The notes under the pieces are model-generated. The model was given only the letters and a program-made list of their open reading frames with translations, was not told the origin of the DNA and did not search any database. From the NCBI RefSeq assembly GCF_900142695.1, contig NZ_FRBU01000005.1, forward strand, positions 62,001-126,000: a stretch of 64,000 bases of DNA, read 5' to 3'. Every line of letters begins with the position of its first letter. Position 1 is the stretch's first letter. The stretch comes from Flavobacterium xanthum. GTDB lineage: Bacteria > Bacteroidota > Bacteroidia > Flavobacteriales > Flavobacteriaceae. Below, in pieces: positions 1-9,821 of this stretch. Made by a program: the position numbers and the translations under genes.

Positions 1-1404
1 TACCAAAATGATAGGAACTGGATTTGTCGTATGTGCCGTATTTGGACTTCCATCAGGATTGATCATTGTTTCACAATTTCCATGATCAGCAATTACGATA
101 GTCGTATAGTTGTTTTCTAGCGCAGCTGTAATCACTTTTTCGACGCATTTATCAACTGCTTCACAGGCTTGTATGGCAGCACTCATGATTCCAGTATGTC
201 CTACCATGTCCCCATTAGCAAAATTAAGACAAACAAAATCAGCTTCCCCTTTGTAGAGTTCGGGAATAAGTGCATCAGTCAATTCAAAGGCACTCATTTC
301 CGGTTGTAAATCATAAGTGGCAACCTTTGGAGAGTTTTTTAGAATGCGGCTTTCGCCAATAAAGGGCTGCTCTCTTCCACCAGAAAAGAAGAAAGTCACG
401 TGTGGATATTTTTCCGTTTCGGCAATGCGAATTTGTTTTTTATACGCTTTTTCTAAAACTTCACCAAGAGTTTCCGTTAGGTTGTCTTTATTGTAGACGA
501 CTTTTACGTTTTGGTACGTGTCGTCATAATTGGTCAACGTGACGAAATATAAATTGAGTTTGTGCATGTTTTGCTCATGACAATCGATTTGCGTCAATAC
601 TTCTGTTAATTCTCTTCCTCTATCGGTTCTAAAATTAAAGAAAATAACCACATCATCTTCTTCAATTGTGGCTATTGGTTTGTCATTTTCATCCACGATA
701 ACCGTTGGATGTATAAATTCATCAGTTACATTGACTTCATAACTTTCTTCGATAGTAACAACTGCATTGGTTGAATGGGTTCCAGTTCCGTTTACTAATA
801 AATCGTAGGCAAGTTTTACCCTTTCCCAACGTCTGTCTCGATCCATTGCATAATAGCGTCCTATTACAGAAGCCAGTTTTACGGTAGTAGTAGCTATATA
901 ATCTTGTAAATCTTGAATGTAATGTTTGCCAGATTTTGGATCTACGTCACGACCGTCAGTGAAGGCGTGGATGAATACTTTTTGTAAACCGTGTCGTTGT
1001 GTAACGTCAATCAAACCTCTTAAATGAGACGTGTGAGAGTGCACTCCACCATCGGATACTAGACCTAAAAAGTGAACTTTTTTGTTGTTTATTTTTGCAT
1101 ATGTGAAAGCATCAACTAAAACTTGCTCTTTTGACAAAGTATCGTGTGCAACAGCAAGATTAATTTTGGCTAAATCCTGATATACGATTCGCCCCGCACC
1201 AAGATTCATGTGGCCCACTTCACTATTCCCCATCTGTCCCTCAGGTAGTCCAACATTTAAGCCGTCCGTTCGAAGTTGAGCACTGGGATAATTTCTATAT
1301 AAACTGTTAATAAAAGGTACATTAGCATTATCGATAGCAGAAACCTTTGGGTCAGGAGATTTACCCCAACCGTCCAAAATCATAAGAATTACTTTTTTAT
1401 TCAT
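1..1404 (-). CDS. gpmI: 2,3-bisphosphoglycerate-independent phosphoglycerate mutase (3' end outside window)
   Basis: Interconverts 3- and 2-phosphoglycerate in glycolysis and gluconeogenesis; a cytosolic, metal-dependent enzyme of the alkaline phosphatase superfamily. The protein opens with MNKKVILMILDGWG, where Asp11 is the expected metal ligand. Residues 54-67 contain GQMGNSEVGHMN, where Ser61 is the phosphoserine nucleophile of the family. About 468 codons are present and the family is usually about 505-515 residues, so roughly 40 C-terminal residues lie beyond position 1. A well-formed promoter sits just upstream. Identification is secure from motif order and length. Confidence 0.96.
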   Translation of the reverse strand, partial: MNKKVILMILDGWGKSPDPKVSAIDNANVPFINSLYRNYPSAQLRTDGLNVGLPEGQMGNSEVGHMNLGAGRIVYQDLAKINLAVAHDTLSKEQVLVDAFTYAKINNKKVHFLGLVSDGGVHSHTSHLRGLIDVTQRHGLQKVFIHAFTDGRDVDPKSGKHYIQDLQDYIATTTVKLASVIGRYYAMDRDRRWERVKLAYDLLVNGTGTHSTNAVVTIEESYEVNVTDEFIHPTVIVDENDKPIATIEEDDVVIFFNFRTDRGRELTEVLTQIDCHEQNMHKLNLYFVTLTNYDDTYQNVKVVYNKDNLTETLGEVLEKAYKKQIRIAETEKYPHVTFFFSGGREQPFIGESRILKNSPKVATYDLQPEMSAFELTDALIPELYKGEADFVCLNFANGDMVGHTGIMSAAIQACEAVDKCVEKVITAALENNYTTIVIADHGNCETMINPDGSPNTAHTTNPVPIILV

Positions 1405-1421
1405 TGCAAATTTATTTTAAG

Positions 1422-1451
1422 CAAAGATAAAGCATTTCTAAAAATGTTCAA
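1422..1451 (-). promoter_or_regulatory. Bacteroidota-type promoter of gpmI
   Basis: Read on the minus strand: TTG (1449-1451), a 19-base spacer, then TATCTTTG (1422-1429). This fits the Bacteroidota sigma consensus of TTG about 19 bases before TAnnTTTG. Transcription would start about 10-15 bases before the gpmI ATG at 1404, giving a very short leader. Confidence 0.7.
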
Positions 1452-1545
1452 AGGAATGGAAATCACTATTATAGATTTGGCGGTGAACAATAACAAATAG
1501 TGAATATTTGGTTGTGGATGGTTCTGTTTTTTAAAATTAATGCAT

Positions 1546-3963
1546 TTAGAATTTATTTTTCACCTCATTGTAATCGATGAAATACCGCACGCTTATAGAG
1601 AAAATATGGTTTAATGCTTCATTCGTGAGAAGGCTCGTAACATTACTCGTGAATTCTTTATTGATATTCCTTTCAAAGGCACCCGCATTATTTCGGTATA
1701 AAACCGATACTTGGCTCCCCGGCGCAAACCACCAAGTATAGGACAAGTCTGCATTCCAAGAATAAAAACTTGAGTTTTTATTTGCGGTGTATCCGGTAAA
1801 ATCTTCTAATCTTCCGTTTTGTTCTAAGGATAAAGCATTTTTGTTTTCGGCATACGACCAGTAATGACGCAGTGCAATGTTAAAGGTCATTTGGCTGTTT
1901 AGTGCGTACTTCCCAGAAAGGGTATTGGAATACGTTATTACATTTCTATTCGCAAAGACGATTGTGTTTGGCGTAGCTGCATTCATATCGTCATTGATGC
2001 TGTCAATGTATCCTTTATTATTGTTTTGTCTGAAAAAATTGAAGTTGTAGTTTAGGGATAATTTATCGCTAAATCGATACCGTGGACCAACGGAAAAACC
2101 GTAAGAATTTCGACCAGGCTCATCAAAAACGGCATAGGAAGGATTAAAATCAATGGCAAAAGGATTGTTGTAATTAGTAGAAATATAAATAAATCCGCCA
2201 ATTTTCGTGGGTCTGATAACAAATCGATTCGTTGCCCTTGGTTCGTAATAATCATAGGTTTCTATGGGATTAGCGTCCATTCCTAATCCGAAATAATGAT
2301 TTTTTTTGTCATTTGAGTTAATCTGAATATTAATATTATTGGATTGAATTTTACCCGTTTCTTTTTGAAACTGAGAGTAAGCATTTATTCTAGCATTAAA
2401 AGAGTTGAAATACTTGGTTGGATTCAAAATTCTATAACTTGAATTGCCATAAATACTGTAATAATTAGTTTCGAAATTAATACCCAAATCGTTATTGTCA
2501 AAATCCTTAGTGGTAATGTCTGCACCAACTCCATAGCGGAATTTTCCGCTCGTTTCTGAGAAGTTCAATTGGGAATTAATCCCTTTTTTAGCATCAATAC
2601 TATTGACATAACTGTACTTGAAATCACCAGCAAGATTGTACGTGTTTTTCTTGGTATTCAAATCCCAAACTAATGCGGTCACATTTCCATCTCGAAAACT
2701 TCCATTTCGTGTCACATTAGTATTTACAAACGCGATAGAGGAATTTTTGCGAAAGCGTTGGTCTAAAACCAATACGTTGTAATTTGCGAGTGGTTCTACT
2801 ACTTCTTTCCTAGTTTGTTGTGTGCTCTTATTGAAAATGGTTGCGTAAGTTTTTTCAGTGACCGCATTTAAAATTCCAACTCCTAATCCGTTTTTAGTCC
2901 TTCCTGATACTTTTAAAGCATTGATAAGATTAACACTTGCAGGATTGTCAATAATTTCTTCATTCGCTTCAGGGCTTGGATAATTGATTGGGTTTCCACC
3001 AATTCGTCTCGAGTAAACTAAATTTCCTTTGCTAAACAAGTCTGTTCCCTCGGTGAAAAAGGGTCTATTTTCGTTAAATTGTTGCTCAAATGGTCCTAAG
3101 TTCAGGATTTGATCATCGTATTTCGTTTGGCCAAAATCAGGTATAAGAATCATATCTAGCGTAAAAGCGTCGTTTATTCCATATTTTAAATCCAATCCGC
3201 CTTTAAGTGTTCCGTACGTTTTTTGTGCGGCATTTGCATTGACGTAAAAAGAAGAATACGGCAAAAGAAAGAGTCTGGTAGGAGGTTTTATATTTTCAAT
3301 TCCTTCTAGAACACCAGTTTGTTGGGTAAAGGTTCCCAGTTTTGAATCAATGAAATTCCAAGTGTATTTAAAACGGTCACGTCTTATTTCTCTAAAAAAA
3401 TTAAGGCCCCAAGTTTGTTTATTTTCTGCTGAAAAACGCAATGCAGCATAAGGAATACGCATTTCTACAACCCAACCTTTATCAGTAATCACAGCTTTAC
3501 TTTTCCAGACAGCATCCCAGGAATAATCCTCCCCATTGGTATCGGTCGTAATACAATCAGCCTGACCATCGGCGGCATTTACAAAAAATTGAAAATCTTG
3601 CTGTCCGTCATTAAAACCATTAATAAAAACACCAAAAAGATCAGATGTCCCAAAATTATCCCGTTGGGTGATTTCTTTCAGGATTTTTTCAGGATTTTCA
3701 TCGTTTAGTATCGCACCAATATAAATAGCATCATTGTCATATAATACTCTAATTTCAGTTTTCTTATTTTCGGGAATTGGTTTGCCATTATCAGGCTCAA
3801 ACATGATAAAATCAGAAGCTATCGCAGCTGATTGCCATATTGGCTCCTCTAGTTTTCCATCAATTTCAATTTTTTCCGAAATGAATTTAGTTTGGAGTAC
3901 TTTTTTTTGGCTATAGCCAACAAAGGATAGTAAGAGAAAACAAAATAGAAATTGGTTCTTCAT
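1546..3963 (-). CDS. DUF5916 / CBM9-like outer membrane protein (copy A)
   Basis: Predicted outer-membrane protein of 805 residues. A signal peptide (MKNQFLFCFLLLSFVGYSQ) leads into a carbohydrate-binding family 9-like beta-sandwich (about residues 25-220, with EIDGKLEEPIWQSA), then a DUF5916 region rich in alternating aromatic/polar strands that ends in Phe (KNKF), as transmembrane beta-barrels do. The reading frame extends 24 codons upstream, but the ATG at 3963 is chosen because it begins a proper signal peptide. The next gene upstream (4101-6494) is a clear paralogue in the same orientation, so this is a tandem duplication. Substrate unknown; the CBM9-like domain hints at a glycan or cell-surface role, but that is inference. 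Confidence 0.85.
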   Translation of the reverse strand: MKNQFLFCFLLLSFVGYSQKKVLQTKFISEKIEIDGKLEEPIWQSAAIASDFIMFEPDNGKPIPENKKTEIRVLYDNDAIYIGAILNDENPEKILKEITQRDNFGTSDLFGVFINGFNDGQQDFQFFVNAADGQADCITTDTNGEDYSWDAVWKSKAVITDKGWVVEMRIPYAALRFSAENKQTWGLNFFREIRRDRFKYTWNFIDSKLGTFTQQTGVLEGIENIKPPTRLFLLPYSSFYVNANAAQKTYGTLKGGLDLKYGINDAFTLDMILIPDFGQTKYDDQILNLGPFEQQFNENRPFFTEGTDLFSKGNLVYSRRIGGNPINYPSPEANEEIIDNPASVNLINALKVSGRTKNGLGVGILNAVTEKTYATIFNKSTQQTRKEVVEPLANYNVLVLDQRFRKNSSIAFVNTNVTRNGSFRDGNVTALVWDLNTKKNTYNLAGDFKYSYVNSIDAKKGINSQLNFSETSGKFRYGVGADITTKDFDNNDLGINFETNYYSIYGNSSYRILNPTKYFNSFNARINAYSQFQKETGKIQSNNINIQINSNDKKNHYFGLGMDANPIETYDYYEPRATNRFVIRPTKIGGFIYISTNYNNPFAIDFNPSYAVFDEPGRNSYGFSVGPRYRFSDKLSLNYNFNFFRQNNNKGYIDSINDDMNAATPNTIVFANRNVITYSNTLSGKYALNSQMTFNIALRHYWSYAENKNALSLEQNGRLEDFTGYTANKNSSFYSWNADLSYTWWFAPGSQVSVLYRNNAGAFERNINKEFTSNVTSLLTNEALNHIFSISVRYFIDYNEVKNKF

Positions 3964-4100
3964 GAAGCGATTGATTGATTGATGATTGATGCTATAATAT
4001 AAAAACCAAAATAGCTTCAAGGCAGCAAACGCCATTTCACTCCAAAGGTTGCCTAATAGACTTCATTTTTAATGGAATGTTACAGTTTAATTTAAAAAAT

Positions 4101-6494
4101 TTAAAATTTGTTCTTAACGGAATTGTAGTCAATAAAATAGCGAATGCTAATAGAAAACACATTAGTAAGGTCGCTATTAAAGATGTTTTTGATATTTTTT
4201 GATAAATCTTTTTCGACTACACTAGCTCTTTCTAATCCATAACTACGATATAAAATGGAGATTTCGCTTCCAGGAGCAAACCACCAAGAATAGGACAAAT
4301 CGAAATTCCATGAATTAAAATTTCGGTCTTTATTTAAGGTGTAACTGGTATTTGGAGTTAAATAACCACTGTTTTGAAGCGTGAAAAAGTCGTGATTTTT
4401 AGAATACGACCAATAGTATCTGGCCGTTAAATTAATAGTCATTTTATTGTTCAACGAATATTTTCCAATAAGATCATTTTGAAGGATTTCACGATTGCGT
4501 TCTGCAAATACAACTCCAGAATTATCAAAGTCAACCCAACCGCGATCATTGTTCATTTTTGTGTATTCAGCTGCGTACGCTAACGAAAATTTGTCGTTGA
4601 AACGGTATTTTGGGCCGAGATAAAAACCATAACTATTTCGGCCTTTCTCGTTGTATCTTGTAAATGCAGGTTGTACAATTATTGTAAAAGGATTATTGTC
4701 GTTTGAGGTAAAATTGAATATGGTAATAATTTTTTCGGGAACAAAAACATATTTTCCATATTCACGTGGTTCGTAGAAATCGAATGTTTCGAAAGGTGAA
4801 AATTCGAGTAATAATTCCACAGTGTCATTGTCTAACGTTCTCGCTTTTATTTCGGTTCCAAAAGCCCCCGTTTGTAATTTTTTAGACGTGTTGTCCACTT
4901 CAAAATTTATGTATTCATTTATCCTGAAAGTATTGAAAACTTTAGTTGGGTTCACTATTCTGTAGCTTCCATGTGCATACCCATTGTGATAATTGGAATA
5001 AAAATTGATTCCTAAATCATTCACATCATAGTTTTCAGAAACATATTTTCCGGAAAATCCAAACCGATATTTTCCGCTTGTTTTTTCAAATCCAATTTCT
5101 GTTTTGAAACCATCGTAATCTTGTATAGTATTGATAGTATTGTATTTAAAGTCGCCATATAGATTATAGGTGTTCGCTTTAGTGTTTAAATCAAATAATA
5201 ATGCTGAAACATTTGCATCTCTAAATTCGCCGTTTCGAGTAGTGTTTGCATTGACGAAGGTAATAGATGAGTTTTGATTGAATCGTTGGTCTAGAACAAA
5301 CATATTATAATTTGTTAATGGTTCAATCACTTCCTTTCGTACTTGGCCATTAGTTGTATTCATAATTGTAGCCTTAGTTTTTTCAGTAACGGCATTTAAA
5401 AATCCAATTCCTAACCCTTTTTCAGTTCGTCCTGATATTTTTATGGCATTGATTAAATTGACTGTGCTGGGATAATTCGTAATTTCTTCCTGCTCGGTAA
5501 TAGTTGGCTCTGTGCTGGGAGCGCCACCAATTCTTCGAGAATAGAACAAACTACCTTTGCTAAATAAATCAGTTCCCTCGGTAAAAAAAGGTCTATTTTC
5601 TTCAAATCTTTGTTCAAAAGGCAGTAGGTTTAAAATAGCATTGTCAAATTTTGTCTGTCCAAAATCAGGGACTAAAATTGCATCTAATGTAAAGGAATCG
5701 TTGATGCCGTATTTTAGATCTAATCCCGCTTTGAAAGTTCTGTCTGAACCAATATCGCTTTCTTGATAGTACGCTGATGTATACGGAATAAGAAAAAGGC
5801 GGGTGGGTGTTTGTATGCTTTCAATTCCTTCCAGGATTCCAGCTTGGGGTATTATGGCTCCAATTTTAGTATCTATGCGATTCCAAGTGTATTTTTGCAC
5901 ATCCCGCTTGATTTCCCGCATGAAGTTCAATCCCCAAATTTGTTTATCGGCTTTGGAAAATCGTAAAGCGGCATAAGGAATCTTCATTTCAATGGCCCAG
6001 CCAAATTCAGTAATCGTTACTTCGCTGTCCCAGATGGCATCCCAAGTAAAATCCTCATAATCTTCGGTGGCTAAACAATCCATTTGAACGCCTGCAGCAC
6101 TGACAAAAAAACGAAAATCTTGCTGACCATCATTAAATCCATTAATGTAAACGGAGAAATGGTCGGAAACACCAAAAACATCTCTATTTGTTACCTCTCT
6201 CTGGATTTTATCGGGTTCATTATCGTACAGTAAGGCCGATATGTAAATGGCGTCGTTGTCATACAATACTTTTACTTCTGTTTTTTTATCAGTACTTATC
6301 GGTTTGCCGTTATCAGGTTCGAACATGATGAAATCCGAGGCAATTGCGGCTGATTCCCAAATTCTCTCATTCATTTTACCGTCGATTGTTATGTTTTCTG
6401 AGGTGGATTTTGCCTGCAACGTTTTTTTTTGGCTGTAAATTTCAAAACTGAAGAATAGTAAAAGAATAACAGTAAAAAAATATAATTTTGACAT
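4101..6494 (-). CDS. DUF5916 / CBM9-like outer membrane protein (copy B)
   Basis: Paralogue of the gene at 1546-3963, 797 residues with the same architecture: signal peptide (MSKLYFFTVILLLFFSFEIYSQ), CBM9-like domain with ITIDGKMNERIWESA, a long DUF5916 beta-rich region and a C-terminal KNKF. Stretches such as IASDFIMFEPDNGKPI are identical in both copies, while mid-barrel loops differ in length. The frame runs further upstream, but ATG 6494 gives the signal peptide. The 137-base gap to the downstream copy shows no strong terminator, so the pair may be co-transcribed. Substrate cannot be told from sequence. Confidence 0.85.
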   Translation of the reverse strand: MSKLYFFTVILLLFFSFEIYSQKKTLQAKSTSENITIDGKMNERIWESAAIASDFIMFEPDNGKPISTDKKTEVKVLYDNDAIYISALLYDNEPDKIQREVTNRDVFGVSDHFSVYINGFNDGQQDFRFFVSAAGVQMDCLATEDYEDFTWDAIWDSEVTITEFGWAIEMKIPYAALRFSKADKQIWGLNFMREIKRDVQKYTWNRIDTKIGAIIPQAGILEGIESIQTPTRLFLIPYTSAYYQESDIGSDRTFKAGLDLKYGINDSFTLDAILVPDFGQTKFDNAILNLLPFEQRFEENRPFFTEGTDLFSKGSLFYSRRIGGAPSTEPTITEQEEITNYPSTVNLINAIKISGRTEKGLGIGFLNAVTEKTKATIMNTTNGQVRKEVIEPLTNYNMFVLDQRFNQNSSITFVNANTTRNGEFRDANVSALLFDLNTKANTYNLYGDFKYNTINTIQDYDGFKTEIGFEKTSGKYRFGFSGKYVSENYDVNDLGINFYSNYHNGYAHGSYRIVNPTKVFNTFRINEYINFEVDNTSKKLQTGAFGTEIKARTLDNDTVELLLEFSPFETFDFYEPREYGKYVFVPEKIITIFNFTSNDNNPFTIIVQPAFTRYNEKGRNSYGFYLGPKYRFNDKFSLAYAAEYTKMNNDRGWVDFDNSGVVFAERNREILQNDLIGKYSLNNKMTINLTARYYWSYSKNHDFFTLQNSGYLTPNTSYTLNKDRNFNSWNFDLSYSWWFAPGSEISILYRSYGLERASVVEKDLSKNIKNIFNSDLTNVFSISIRYFIDYNSVKNKF

Positions 6495-6681
6495 AATTTG
6501 GGGTTGTGTATAAACAAAAATAGAAAAATTAACATAGAAATTGCCTTTTTTATGATTAATCACTCAATAATTAATCTCAATTCTCGTTATTACAAGACTA
6601 AACTTTTGTTAAAGGCACTAAGTTTGATGAATTTTACTGTACGTTTGCAACCCGAATTAATCTGTAACTTAAAGACAATCA

Positions 6682-7404
6682 ATGATTTATACGATACTTC
6701 CTACTATTTTATTAGTACTTGCCTCTTTCGCTCCAAGTACTGCAATTTCTCCTGAACCAAAGATTAGTGCCTCAATTGCTTATGCCGAAAAGCTAGAGTC
6801 AACTGTTGATGCTAAAATCGAAATGGCGTACCATAATTTGCATTCTAGTAAATATGCATTACCAAAATTAGAAAGTTTCACGGAGGCTTTGAAAGGATAT
6901 TATACCTTGAAAGAAAAAGGATTGATAAAGAAAGAAATTCTAACGTTAATCGATTTTAGCTTATCTGCTAATACTAAAAGACTTTGGGTTATTGATTTAG
7001 CCACTGGCGATATATTATTTCATTCTCTTGTTGCGCATGGAAGAAATACTGGAGAAGAATTTGCTTCTAATTTTTCAAATGCTTCAGAATCTTTTAAAAG
7101 TAGCCTAGGGTTTTATTCAACAGGTGAAATTTATAGTGGTAAACATGGAATGTCACTTAGACTAGATGGTTTAGAAAAAGGAGTAAATGATAACGCAAGA
7201 GCAAGAGGCGTGGTAATGCATGCAGCAGATTATGTTTCTAATTCATTTATCAAAAACAACCACAGATTAGGTAGAAGCCAAGGTTGCCCAGCTGTTCCTG
7301 CCGAATTATCTAAGGAAATTATCAGTACCATAAAAGATAAATCCTGTTTCTTCATTTATCATCCTTCAAGAGTGTCTAAATTTGGAACAAAATCAATTTC
7401 GTAA
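6682..7404 (+). CDS. Secreted murein L,D-transpeptidase catalytic domain protein (YkuD-like)
   Basis: A 240-residue exported protein. An N-terminal hydrophobic segment (MIYTILPTILLVLASFAPSTA) is followed by a short helical linker and a catalytic domain of the murein L,D-transpeptidase family. The signature is MHAADYVSNSF followed by SQGCPAVP, with Cys202 the expected nucleophile and the His of MHAAD its partner. Such enzymes form 3-3 cross-links or attach or trim peptides on peptidoglycan in the periplasm. A possible -7 element (TACGTTTG, 6640-6647) lies 34 bases upstream. Its 3' end overlaps the convergent L,D-transpeptidase gene by 12 bases. The exact reaction (cross-linking or carboxypeptidase) is not decidable here. 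Confidence 0.85.
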   Translation: MIYTILPTILLVLASFAPSTAISPEPKISASIAYAEKLESTVDAKIEMAYHNLHSSKYALPKLESFTEALKGYYTLKEKGLIKKEILTLIDFSLSANTKRLWVIDLATGDILFHSLVAHGRNTGEEFASNFSNASESFKSSLGFYSTGEIYSGKHGMSLRLDGLEKGVNDNARARGVVMHAADYVSNSFIKNNHRLGRSQGCPAVPAELSKEIISTIKDKSCFFIYHPSRVSKFGTKSIS

Positions 7405-8979
7405 TTTGTCATATAAATTAGCGTCAAGGCTGTAAATGTCATCTCTAAAAATCAATTTATTGTTCTCGCTCCAAGCGGTCCAATATAACAGATGGATGGA
7501 AACCTCTTTTTTGATTTTGACCAATTTAGTTCTTTCGTTTTGAAGCGTTTCTGTGATTTTTTCTAAGTTCCAAGATACTGCATCATGGAGTAAATATTCA
7601 GTTAATTCTAAAGGATTTTCTACTCTAACACATCCAGAGCTTAAAGAACGGTTTATCTTTTCAAAATAATCCCTATGATTTGTGTCGTGTAAGTATACTG
7701 AAAAGCGATTGGGAAAAATAAGTTTTACCATGCCTAGCGAATTAAATGTACCTGGACTTTGTACATAACGATATGTATTCGCTTGAGATAACTGCCATTC
7801 GTAAGGACTTACAAATCTTCCTGTAGCATCATAAACCTTAATGTTCGATTGTGTCAAATAAGCTCGGCTCCTCAAAATGGCCGGAATAACATCCTCTCTT
7901 AGAATAGTTGGTGGAACTGTCCAAGTTGGGTTAAAAACTACCTGAGTTAAGGTAGACGACAATATGGGAGTTTTTCTTTTAGTTCTTCCCACGATTACTC
8001 TGTGGGCTCTCAGCGTATCTTTGTTTTTAACGAGTAGCAACTTGTAATCAGGAATGTTGATGATGAGGTATTCTTGTCCCATTTGTTTGGGAAACCATTT
8101 CCAGCGTTCTAGATTGGCAATGACTTGTTCCAAGCGTTGTTTTTTGGAAAAATTAAGTGAAGCGATTGTTCCCAGTCCAATTTTTGCGTCAGCAGCTAAA
8201 CCGTGGCGACTTTGAAATCTTTTTAAGGCCGTAACCATTTCTTGGTCATAAATAGGGGTAAGGCTGTCATTAGGTTGCATGTCTTTCCAGTAAATCAATC
8301 TTTTTTTGATGTCAATGATGGAGGCAGTGGTGTCGTTTGGTGTTATTATTTTTGTAAATTTTATCGATTTGAAGTTTTCTTTTGGGAAATTGTTTAAGAG
8401 CTGAAGTGCTTTTTTTAATCTTTTATAAACGATATGATTCGGTTTTAATTGCTCTATTTCATAAGTCAATGAATCGCTGTTAAGCAATTGGACCATTGTA
8501 GTGTTAAGGTCAATGTAGTTTTCTTTTAAATCCCAATTTTTATATAGTTTTCTTGGATTTACGGTTCCGTTTGTAAGGTGTGCAATGTATTTTTGCAAAC
8601 TGGAGGTTAGTAAAATATCATATTTCGCCAAACCTAAAGAGTCGAGAGAGGGCGCTTTTTTTTCAAAATCAAATAACGATTTGAGGTTGTAATCTTCTGG
8701 TTGTAATCCTTCCTCCTCTGATTTGCTAAGTTCCTCGAGTATTATTTTTCTCTTTTCTTCGGATTGCCAAACGGTTCTGTAATTTGTTGCTTTATAAAAA
8801 TTGGTGAGGACTTTGTTATTGAATGAAAGTAACAAAGTAGAGTCGATATTGGTTGGTTTTCCTTCAGGTTGAATAACCAACATGGGGATTTCTTTCTTTA
8901 AAACTACGGCAATTTTTAGTGATTCTTTTTTACAATTAAAGAAGGAAATCAGCAGTAAAATTATAAATAAATTTTTCAT
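7393..8979 (-). CDS. L,D-transpeptidase, YcbB/LdtD-type lipoprotein
   Basis: A 528-residue periplasmic L,D-transpeptidase. The N-terminus (MKNLFIILLLISFFNC) ends in a likely lipobox Cys16, so it is probably lipid-anchored. Residues about 60-240 match the scaffold region of YcbB-type enzymes. A peptidoglycan-binding helical motif follows (MVTALKRFQSRHGL, with DAKIGLGTIASLN). The YkuD catalytic domain occupies about 285-470 and ends in HDTNHRDYF and SSGCVRVENP, with Cys450 as nucleophile. It makes 3-3 cross-links between meso-DAP residues, which fits the meso-DAP-type MurE in this window. It converges on the smaller L,D-transpeptidase with a 12-base overlap of coding ends. Confidence 0.9.
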   Translation of the reverse strand: MKNLFIILLLISFFNCKKESLKIAVVLKKEIPMLVIQPEGKPTNIDSTLLLSFNNKVLTNFYKATNYRTVWQSEEKRKIILEELSKSEEEGLQPEDYNLKSLFDFEKKAPSLDSLGLAKYDILLTSSLQKYIAHLTNGTVNPRKLYKNWDLKENYIDLNTTMVQLLNSDSLTYEIEQLKPNHIVYKRLKKALQLLNNFPKENFKSIKFTKIITPNDTTASIIDIKKRLIYWKDMQPNDSLTPIYDQEMVTALKRFQSRHGLAADAKIGLGTIASLNFSKKQRLEQVIANLERWKWFPKQMGQEYLIINIPDYKLLLVKNKDTLRAHRVIVGRTKRKTPILSSTLTQVVFNPTWTVPPTILREDVIPAILRSRAYLTQSNIKVYDATGRFVSPYEWQLSQANTYRYVQSPGTFNSLGMVKLIFPNRFSVYLHDTNHRDYFEKINRSLSSGCVRVENPLELTEYLLHDAVSWNLEKITETLQNERTKLVKIKKEVSIHLLYWTAWSENNKLIFRDDIYSLDANLYDKLRN

Positions 8980-9538
8980 TACTTAGTTTTTTTAGCTTGG
9001 TAAAAGGGTTTCCAATTTCTTTCCCTTCAATAAAAATAGACTTTTTGTGAGGCAACTTGTTTTTTGTAATTCTAACTGCTTTTCTTAGGGTTTGTGACTT
9101 CATGAAACAGGGTATATCTTGATTGTATTATTTTTTGGGCATAGATATCATTAATTCTTTCGGCCCTTTTCTTTTTTTCGACCCTGTATTTCCTCACATT
9201 TGTTGTTGTTTTCCCATGGCAAACAAATCGTTTTAGCTCCAATTATAGCAAGCGAAGCCAATAAGGTTAAGTGCAAAATACAATCCAACATGAAGGGTTG
9301 TCTCTAAAGTATCACTATTAAATCACGAAATTTCTATCGGATTTTGAACCGTAAGGCAAAGTTGATGTACTTAAAATGCATCCAAAGTGACTGTTTTTTG
9401 CTGTTTTGAATTAATTTTTAAATATTTTTTTTGTGTACTGTAAAGGTATAATATTTTCATATTAAATTCTTTATGATTTGATTTCCCTTTTTTAAAAAAG
9501 AGGCTAGGAGTCAGATTGAGACTTTTTGGGAAATAAAT
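8980..9538. other. Long AT-rich intergenic region with one possible small gene
   Basis: About 560 bases between the L,D-transpeptidase start and the tRNA-Gly promoter. Apart from the small minus-strand frame at 9151-9291 (listed separately) I see no coding potential, no strong hairpin and no repeat. It must contain the promoter of the minus-strand L,D-transpeptidase, but I cannot pick a convincing element. Confidence 0.4.
9151..9291 (-). CDS. Possible 46-residue single-pass membrane protein
   Basis: A short frame running ATG to TAA. The product starts MLDCILHLTLLASLAIIGAK, a hydrophobic stretch long enough to span the membrane, and continues with a polar tail containing CLPWENNNKCEE and a Lys/Arg-rich end. 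It stands alone on the minus strand, upstream of the L,D-transpeptidase gene and in the same direction. I do not recognise it. The tidy hydrophobic-then-charged layout and two spaced cysteines are the only support; a chance frame remains quite possible. Confidence 0.3.
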   Translation of the reverse strand: MLDCILHLTLLASLAIIGAKTICLPWENNNKCEEIQGRKKEKGRKN

Positions 9539-9570
9539 TTGCATTCAAGCAAACTTATTAAGTATATTTG
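9539..9570 (+). promoter_or_regulatory. Promoter of the tRNA-Gly array
   Basis: TTG (9539-9541), a 21-base spacer and TATATTTG (9563-9570) match the Bacteroidota promoter consensus. The first tRNA-Gly begins 13 bases after the -7 element, leaving almost no 5' leader to be trimmed. Confidence 0.65.
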
Positions 9571-9583
9571 CACCGTTGTTAAT

Positions 9584-9656
<73 letters not shown>

Positions 9657-9658
9657 CT

Positions 9659-9684
9659 AAACTTCAAATTTTTTTTTGAAGTTT
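9659..9684 (+). terminator. Hairpin terminator after tRNA-Gly copy 1
   Basis: AAACTTCAAA (9659-9668) pairs with TTTGAAGTTT (9675-9684) across a short T-only loop, followed by CTTTTA. It separates the two tRNA copies. Confidence 0.6.
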
Positions 9685-9700
9685 CTTTTACTGTTATAAT

Positions 9701-9775
<75 letters not shown>

Positions 9776-9776
<1 letters not shown>

Positions 9777-9806
9777 AAAACCTCAAACATTTGTTTGAGG
9801 TTTTTT
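9776..9806 (+). terminator. Hairpin terminator after tRNA-Gly copy 2
   Basis: AAAAACCTCAAAC pairs with GTTTGAGGTTTTT across a 4-base loop, followed by a T run: a classic intrinsic terminator. Confidence 0.8.
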
Positions 9807-9821
9807 ATTTTAAGGATGTGT

